Positions 57,575 through 64,000 of a DNA stretch of 64,000 nt are shown piece by piece. Numbering within the stretch: the first letter of the stretch is position 1; the number at the start of each line of letters is the position of its first letter. A model generated the notes under the pieces. The model saw nothing but the letters and a program-made list of their open reading frames with translations, ran no database searches and was not told where the DNA came from. Source of the stretch: Phycomyces nitens (lineage: Eukaryota > Mucoromycota > Mucoromycetes > Mucorales > Phycomycetaceae). Where the stretch lies: contig JAHRBC010000002.1 in NCBI GenBank assembly GCA_022702545.1, positions 3,162,001-3,226,000 on the forward strand. Reading direction: 5' to 3'. The position numbers and the translations under genes were made by a program.

Positions 57575-58938
57575 CTACTCATCATCGGGTGGGTATCCGT
57601 CATCGGCTATAAAGAAGTATTAGCAAATGATTAAGCTCCAGACAAACTTACTCTTTCGTCTGAACATTGTGATTTCCTGCTGCTTGAAATAACGACGGTT
57701 TTCTTCATCAATAAGAACAAGATTGAGATAATAGCGAGTAGAGAACTTCTTGTTGACATCTAGAACCCACAGAAAGATTAGTCAAAATGTTGTATAATAT
57801 CTTCTTTACCTCTAAAAGTGGGTGCCAACTCAAATCCTCCCAGGAACAGTCTGATAGGAATCGTCTCTCCCCTGACCGGTGCACCATCCATAATCTCAAA
57901 CTTGGTCACCGTCTCACTCTCGTTGTAGATATTTGGAACTGTATAAAATCAACTAGGTTATTTTCATCCAAGACACCAAAAGACACTTACGGGCACCAGT
58001 AGTCTCTCTACGGATGATGGATAGTTCCATTGTCTTGATCTTTATGCGAACCAACAAAAAGTAGATCTTTCCAACAATTACATCCTTGAGATGGTATCTA
58101 TTCGGCACAGATCAGGGCCAGTTGAAGGAAAACCACCTATCGAGACTTACTTTGACTTGTTGTATTCGAATTCAATGTGCAGACAGTCTTCAATACCAAC
58201 TTCCATCTTGATCGAGTTATTGACCTCTGTAGGCATTCGGTAAGAGTACACCCAAATATCACGCTCACGGATAATATCTGGCATACGACGGGCCACCGTA
58301 ACACGCACAAAGTATCTATTGCAAAAGATGGTCAATAAGACATTATGGATTCAACTTTATTACCTTAGCTTAACATTGATTCCATTGTAGCACTCGTATT
58401 GCTTTTCGACATTCTTGAACTCAAAGTCAAACTGTGTGTTCTGACGCAGTTCTCCAGGCGCGGCAAGCTCTTGGGAAAGCGTCAAGAATTCATGCGACTT
58501 TCCACGATCATAAAAGAGTTCTTGATTTGTGCTTTTTTTAGTACAAGGGAAACACAGCAGGCTTTAAATTTTACCTATGCTGCCTACAAACTCGACCTTG
58601 ATACCGCTGTGTTCCAGTTTCTTGCCATCCTTGATACGAATTGCAATCTACAATAGCCCAGTCTCATCAGACTTTATTTCAACAGGCTGTCATCCTTACC
58701 TTTCCGGTTACAGTCTCGCCGTCGAGATAGACCGGGTAACTCTCGCGTCTGTCCTTATCAACCTTGACGTCGACATGCTTTCGTTGGTCTTCATTGTTAA
58801 ACTGGACATCAATATCCACGGGTGTGGACAGTCCAAAGATGCTCTATAGTCAACAACACACACACAGAATAGAGTGAGTTTTGGCTAGACCTTTTATTTG
58901 GGGTGTCATTTATAAACAATTCTTACTGCCATTGACAT
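57575..58938 (-). CDS. VPS26: retromer subunit VPS26
   Basis: Nine exons (58927-58938, 58700-58843, 58575-58647, 58364-58520, 58151-58315, 57991-58097, 57810-57938, 57652-57759, 57575-57606) give 308 residues. VPS26 has an arrestin-like fold and, with VPS35 and VPS29, forms the retromer core that recycles receptors from endosome to Golgi. Landmarks: STPVDIDVQFNNEDQRKHVD, LDGETVTGKI, HEFLTLSQELAAPGELRQ, and the near-invariant NNSIKMEVGIEDCLHIEFEY followed by YHLKDVIVGKIYFLLVRIKI. The last exon encodes only ten residues (DDGYPPDDE tail). The N terminus (MSMASIFGL) is shorter than in animals. Confidence 0.96.
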
Positions 58939-59322
58939 TTTGAAGTAAGGGGAAAGAATAAAAAGGGTAAAATAGGCCAAGGAAAGGACCAAGAAAGAGT
59001 ATCAGCTGTACCGGAAATGCAATCTCCGCGCGGACCACATATACTGGCCCACCATCTTGTGCCAATTTTCACAAAGAGGACCTTACCATGCCTAGTGCTG
59101 TGCAATAGTCTACAAGATGATCTGACTAGTATCTGGAGGGGGTGGGCTACTAATAGATATACTTCTTTGTCCAATTATTACAAGTCAAATCGTACGGTTT
59201 GGTTGATGTCACTTTTTTTTTTATATCAGAGCCACACCTTTCCTTTGACTGGGTTTAAAGATACAGGCTATAGGATCCCAAATAAGCCTCCTTTACCAAG
59301 CTTTGTTTTTCCTCTATACATC
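58939..59322. promoter_or_regulatory. divergent promoter, VPS26 / FAP7
   Basis: 384 bp between start codons. No distinct TATA box; a T-run (59213-59222) lies about 100 bp before the FAP7 start. Confidence 0.4.
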
Positions 59323-60013
59323 ATGAGTGCCTCAGATTCTGACGACCAGCCCATTGAGATGCCCGATCGCCCGATTCCCAACATCCTCGTGACCGGTACT
59401 CCAGGTACAGGCAAGACTACAACCAGTGAAATGATTGCCCAAGTCACTGGACTCCAACATGTCAACGTTGGTGCAATTGTAAAGGCAAAGCAGCTTCATG
59501 AGGGTTATCTCGAGGAGTTTGATACCCATGTCCTCGACGAAGACAAGGTATATATTTTTTATTATTTAAAAAAAATTACTCTTGGTACTAAATATATACT
59601 TACTCCTTAATTAGTTGATCGATGAACTTGAAGACACAATGACCGAGGGTGGCAAGATTGTTGATTTCCACACCTGCGAAATCTTTCCTGAGCGTTGGTT
59701 TGACCTTGTAATTGTCCTCAGGGCAGACACTGCTACTCTCTATGACCGTATGGAAAAGAGGTAAGGGAAAAAAATACAGGCCTCTAGATGTTTATGATTT
59801 GGAACCACCTTCTTTTTTTTTAGAGGCTACAATAAGCGCAAGATTGAAGAGAACATGGAATGCGAGATTATGCAGATTGTACTAGAGAACGCACACGAGT
59901 CTTATGAGCCAGAGATCGTTGTTGAGTTGCAGAGCAACACCATTGATGATATGGAGGCTAATGTTGATAGAGTCAAGCAGTGGTTTGATGCTTATAGAGC
60001 CCGTCATGCTTAA
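59323..60013 (+). CDS. FAP7: adenylate kinase isoenzyme 6 / ribosome assembly factor FAP7
   Basis: Three exons (59323-59547, 59615-59760, 59824-60013) give 186 residues. The P-loop is NILVTGTPGTGKTTTSEMIA; the family-typical NVGAIVKAKQLHEGY and IVDFHTCEIFPERWFDLVIV follow, then RADTATLYDRMEKRGY of the lid. AK6/FAP7 hydrolyses ATP during cleavage of 20S pre-rRNA to 18S with RPS14 (uS11). An acidic N-terminal extension (MSASDSDDQPIEM) precedes the core. It converges on ILV2 with 217 bp between stops. Confidence 0.95.
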
Positions 60014-60230
60014 TAGAAGTGCAGGAATGGTTTTATTGGCAAAGAAACAAAACAAAACAATATGTATATATATGTATATGTATATGTATAAATATATATA
60101 GACAATAATAATTGTAACCTTTTGACCTCATACACAATGTAAAAGATGAATGAGAATGAGAATGCTAGTAGAAGGATATTTCTGAATGGAATGTTACTTT
60201 TTGGACTTTTTTTTTGTTAAAGTCATCCGA

Positions 60231-62418
60231 TTAGGTTGATCTATTTCTCTTCTCGAGGGATGGATGGATGATAAAGTCATCAAGAGCTTTACCACCAGGC
60301 ACCATGGGGAAGAGATGCTCCTTCTTGCATACAACAGCATCCATCAGTACAGGTCCATCATGAGCCAAGAATTCGGCCATCTTTTCCTCGATTTCAGATG
60401 TCTTTGTGACGCGGATAGCCTTGACACCCATGGCTTCTGCCAACTTGCAAAAGTCAGGGTTCTTCATGGTGGTTCCAGAGTAGCGGTTCTTGTAGAACAG
60501 ATCTTGCCATTGCTTGACCATGCCCTGGAAAGAGTTATTAAGCAGGAGGACCTTGACACCAATGTTGAATTCGGCAGCAGTGGCCAGCTCCATTGCAGTC
60601 ATTGAGAATGAAGCATCACCATCAATATCGACAACAATATGATCAGGCTTGGCTACCTTTGCACCAATGGCACTGGGAAGACCGTAGCCCATGGTGCCAA
60701 GACCACCAGAGCTGATAAAGGTGCGAGGATGTCTCCAGCGGAAGAGCTGGGCAGCCCACATCTGATGCTGTCCGACACCGGTTGTGATGATGACCTTGTC
60801 CTTGATGTCCTTGGTCTGGCGGTCAAGGGCCTCGATAAGTTGCTGGGGCTTCAGGGTAGCATCATCATCGACGGGCTTCTCGTAGAACCAGGGATACTTC
60901 TCCTTCCATTCTTTGATCTGATCGAACCAGCCCTTGCGTTCTGAAGAGCGGATCATGGGCAACATGGAGCGTACGTTCTCGGTGACATCGCCTTCAATGG
61001 CATGTGTGGCCTCGACAACCTTGTTGATGTTCTTGGGCATGATCTCAAAGTGGAGAATACCACCCCGGTTTTCCTTTGCAGCCTTGACAGCCTCGGGAGC
61101 AAACAGATTGAGATGGCCAGTGACACGGTCATCGAAACGGGCACCAAGAGCAATGATCAAATCAGCATTCTGCATGGCAAGGTTTGCATAGCAAGAGCCG
61201 TGCATACCGAGCATATGGAGGGACTTTGGATCCATCTCGTCAAATGCACCAAGACCACAGAGGGTTGTGGTGACGGGGATGTTGCCATCGTTGGCCAGCT
61301 TGGCAAGGATCTTGTGGCCGTCGGGATGGCCAAGGACACCCTGGCCGGCGTAAATGACTGGACGCTTGGCCATGTTAATCAGGGCAGCAGCCTTCTCCAA
61401 CAAAGGCTCGGGCTTAACCTGGGCATCTTCGGTAAAGGCTCCAATGGCAGTGTTGGGGATTGTGGTGGGACGGGCAGGAATGAAGGCGTTGGTAGGGATA
61501 GGGCGACGGAGGACGGCAGCAGTGACATCCTTGGGCAAATCGACCAGGACTGGGCCAGGGCGGCCAGAAGTGGCAATGGTGAAGGCTTCGTTGATGCGAC
61601 GGGGAAGTTCAGCGATGTCCTTGACCATTACGTTCCACTTGGTGCAACCACGAGAGATGCCGACAACATCAGCTAGATTATTATGATACATAGAGATTTA
61701 ATATAACGATTGTAATTAAAAATCCCAAATTGACTGCTTGCCTTCCTGGAAAGCGTCGGTTCCAATGGCAGTGGTGGGGACCTGTCCGGTAAAGACAACA
61801 AGAGGAATTCCGTCGGCAAGAGCATCTGCCATGGCAGTTACAACGTTTGTTGCTCCGGGGCCAGAGGTGACCAAGACAACACCAACCTTTCCACTGAATG
61901 AATGAACGAATTAATGTTAATAAATATATATATATATATATAAATATTTATATTGTTTCTTACGTTGCTTTGGCATAGCCCTCTGCCATATGTCCTGCTC
62001 CCTGTTCGTGGCGAGGCAGGATGAACTTGAAGTATTCTGATTCGTGGATGGCATCGAATACAGGCAGAATGGCACCTCCAGGGTAGCCAAAGATGTGCTC
62101 TACCTTTTGGCGGAGCATCATCTCGTGAAAGATCTCTCCTCCAGACATTCCAACAAATGAATCATCCATCTCCACAGCCGAAGACTTCTTTAGCTGGCTG
62201 ATTCCATTCTTTCTCTGAACAGGAACCTCTCTTTCAGCAACATCGATGTTTCTGCAAATCCAAATCAATTTACACTCTGTGATTATAATTTGTTCTACTC
62301 ACTTTGCAACAGCAGCACCACGGCTAGAAATCGCAGTGTGAAGACAAGCGAAGGTCTGGGGACGAACAAGAGTGCGCCTCAAGATAGAAGCTGATGTTCT
62401 TGCGGTAGAGGAGAGCAT
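60231..62418 (-). CDS. ILV2: acetolactate synthase catalytic subunit, mitochondrial
   Basis: Four exons (62303-62418, 61964-62251, 61742-61893, 60231-61672) give 665 residues. The enzyme uses thiamine diphosphate, FAD and Mg2+ to make acetolactate (Val/Leu) or acetohydroxybutyrate (Ile). The N terminus ([20 protein letters not shown]) is a mitochondrial presequence. The ThDP-activating Glu is in [39 protein letters not shown] contains the Pro that alters herbicide sensitivity when changed; [17 protein letters not shown] and [15 protein letters not shown] form the ThDP/Mg2+ site with its Trp. These positions read as the sensitive wild type. Intron 3 uses a GC donor (GAAG|GCAAGC ... ATCTAG); no GT donor would keep TDAFQEADVVGIS in frame. 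Divergent from LEU2. Confidence 0.97.
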
Positions 62419-63512
62419 TATTGACTATAATGATGTTCCTTTGTGATTATAGGAATAAGAAAGATGGATCGTCTGTCAAGAATATATATAAGCAGAAAGG
62501 GGAGAGAAAAATTGAAAAAGACAAAGTCCTTTATTGGCTTTGAACACAGACTTTAAGACGGCGATGACCACAGACAACTGAGTTGATCTTGTCTTGCTGG
62601 CCAAACCAGTCTCTTTGCCCATCCTCTGCCTCTCCACATCCTTTCTTGACCAAGTTGGTCTTATAAGCACTCTTGCTCCCAGCCTTCCTGCACAGATCGC
62701 TGCCAATTCTGTGCTATATAGGCCTAGAGGGCCAGAGTAGCATGGCCGGAGATACGACATGAGTCACACCAATCAGGACCGGTGGATGTACTGAGGTGAA
62801 TGAGATAGGAAGCATTAGACTTTGATTGGCCAAAAAGATCGATGATTCGCCTTTGGTCACCATTGTCACGTGCCCAATGCGCAAACCTTCACTCTTTACG
62901 GGCCTTGTGTTGGTGTAGTTCATTGGCCTTCCGCTTCATGCTGCTCTGGCCAATTGAATTCTGTGATTAAACTATTCAGACTTATATACATATACTTGTA
63001 GGGCACATTTTATTGCTGTTCCTAGTTTATTATATGTCCGGATTCAACTCGGACAAACAGTGTTTATTGGGTCGAGTGGATAATGGCTGATTCCATTCAT
63101 CCATCCGGCCAAAGAAGTTGTTGTGGCTGAGGGTCAGAACCATAAAGACAATAAGCCAGCTGATTTTTCTTTTTTTTTGGCTGTCAATCTTTATCAAGAT
63201 TACAGTAAGCCTGACTGTGGAGATCCAACAAACAAAAAAATAAATAAATATATACACATATAAATATTCAAGAGAGATCTTCACGTCACACTCACTTTAG
63301 TTCGTCATTACCCATCAGCCAATCAAAATTAGTGCTGCATTCTTGCCCATCATTGGCCCACATCAACATGAATCATTTCTCTTGAGCATCCAAAGAAAAG
63401 AAAGAAAAAAAAACAGATTTTTCGGGTGCCTGTGCAAAGGCATAAAAATAAATATTTCCAGTCACAGCATACGCGCTCCTCTTCTTTAATCACTCAATCT
63501 TTCTATTCCACA
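62419..63512. promoter_or_regulatory. shared ILV2/LEU2 divergent promoter region
   Basis: 1,094 bp between the start codons of two branched-chain amino-acid genes. It holds a TGAGTCA Gcn4-type site at 62760-62766. I looked for the Leu3 core CCGGNNCCGG and found none; single CCGG tetramers occur (for example near 62747 and 63105). No ORF here looks real. Confidence 0.6.
62760..62766. promoter_or_regulatory. Gcn4/AP-1-type site TGAGTCA
   Basis: The extended site ATGAGTCAC (62759-62767) matches the Gcn4 consensus ATGASTCAT at 8 of 9 bases. It lies about 340 bp from the ILV2 start codon and 750 bp from the LEU2 start. Confidence 0.5.
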
Positions 63513-64000
63513 ATGGTCAAGCCTATCTCTATTGTCTGTCTTCCCGGTGACGGCGTTGGTCCCGAAGTAGTCGGAGAAGCTGTCAAGGTCCTCAAGGCCA
63601 TTGCTACCTACAGATCTGCTGCCCTCGATGTAGAATTCAAGTTCTCTGATGAATTGATTGGTCTTGCTGCCCTCGAGAAGACTGGTAATATATTATAACA
63701 TTGGTCTAGTCATCGCATTAACACCATTACAGGTGAGCCTCTTCCTGACTCTGCTCTTGAGGCCTGCAGAGCTGCCGATGCCATCCTGTTGGGTGCTGTT
63801 GGTGGTTTACCAGGTGCTCATATCGGCAGCGGCCCCCGTCCCGAACAGGGTTTGCTCAAGTTGCGCAAGTCTCTCGACTTGTATGCCAACCTCCGTCCTG
63901 TCACATTTGCTTCCGAGTCTCTCACCAGCCTGTCTCCCCTCAAGGATCATGTTGTCAAGGGAACCGAGTTTGTATTCGTTAGAGAATTGGTTGGAGGAAT
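63513..64000 (+). CDS. LEU2: 3-isopropylmalate dehydrogenase, 5' part
   Basis: The gene begins at ATG 63513 and runs off the right edge. Exon 1 is 63513-63684; a 48-nt intron ends in ATTACAG and exon 2 begins at 63733. The first residues [20 protein letters not shown] are the isocitrate/isopropylmalate dehydrogenase N terminus. Then come AILLGAVGG and [16 protein letters not shown], where Arg residues bind isopropylmalate. The last codons seen encode [10 protein letters not shown]. This enzyme oxidatively decarboxylates 3-isopropylmalate in leucine synthesis, downstream of ILV2. No presequence is visible, so it should be cytosolic, as in yeast. Confidence 0.95.

Noticed and set aside
62419..63512. 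Leu3-type CCGGNNCCGG site between ILV2 and LEU2
   Set aside because: I searched by eye and found only isolated CCGG tetramers without the paired half site.

Overview
The window is nuclear DNA of a fungus. Protein genes carry many short spliceosomal introns (mostly about 45-130 nt, gt...ag), intergenic DNA is AT-rich with long TA and AAT/AAC runs, and the housekeeping proteins (ILV2, LEU2, NUC1, CRD1, FAP7, VPS26, CWC15, RPS23, RPL9, core histones) are fungal in type. The accessory DNA (Tc1/mariner elements, a Gag-like gene, a Fanzor-like relic, decayed families with GEIK or zinc-finger motifs) points to an early-diverging zygomycete-type lineage, probably Mucoromycota. That placement is inference. 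Exon models were built by hand; every complete multi-exon model below closes to a whole number of codons.

Layout. 0-11 kb: 5' part of a secreted protein gene, an alpha/beta hydrolase, a mitochondrial-type methylene-THF dehydrogenase/cyclohydrolase, and a 1,593-residue kinesin-4-like motor. 11-19.6 kb: gene-poor accessory DNA with a decayed Tc1/mariner copy, a CCAAT-bearing tandem repeat, a decayed retroelement-like ORF, a decayed multi-exon gene, and an inverted fragment of the same Tc1 family closing the island. 19.8-25.4 kb: NUC1 nuclease, a kinesin-like protein lacking ATP-binding motifs, and cardiolipin synthase. 26-32.3 kb: an intact orphan Gag-like gene and a 3.8-kb element with inverted arms of about 550 bp. 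35-45 kb: arrestin, CWC15, TMEM164-like and RBM5/10-like genes.

45-51.3 kb holds six core histone genes in three divergent pairs (H2B/H2A, H3/H4, H2A/H2B), each pair sharing one promoter region. The two H2A genes appear identical in DNA. 51.7-52.6 kb is a relic that resembles the C-terminal half of a Fanzor (eukaryotic TnpB-like) protein. 53-60 kb has a low-complexity protein, RPS23, RPL9, VPS26 (retromer) and the adenylate kinase FAP7/AK6. The window ends with ILV2 and the 5' part of LEU2, head to head across about 1.1 kb: two branched-chain amino-acid genes around a Gcn4-type TGAGTCA site.

Points most worth a second look: the Fanzor-like relic, the long-arm element with its two decayed genes, the inverted Tc1 ends bracketing a 5.8-kb island, the motor-dead kinesin, three GC-AG introns, the 10-bp-phased CCAAT array between H3 and H4, and the sequence-identical H2A pair.
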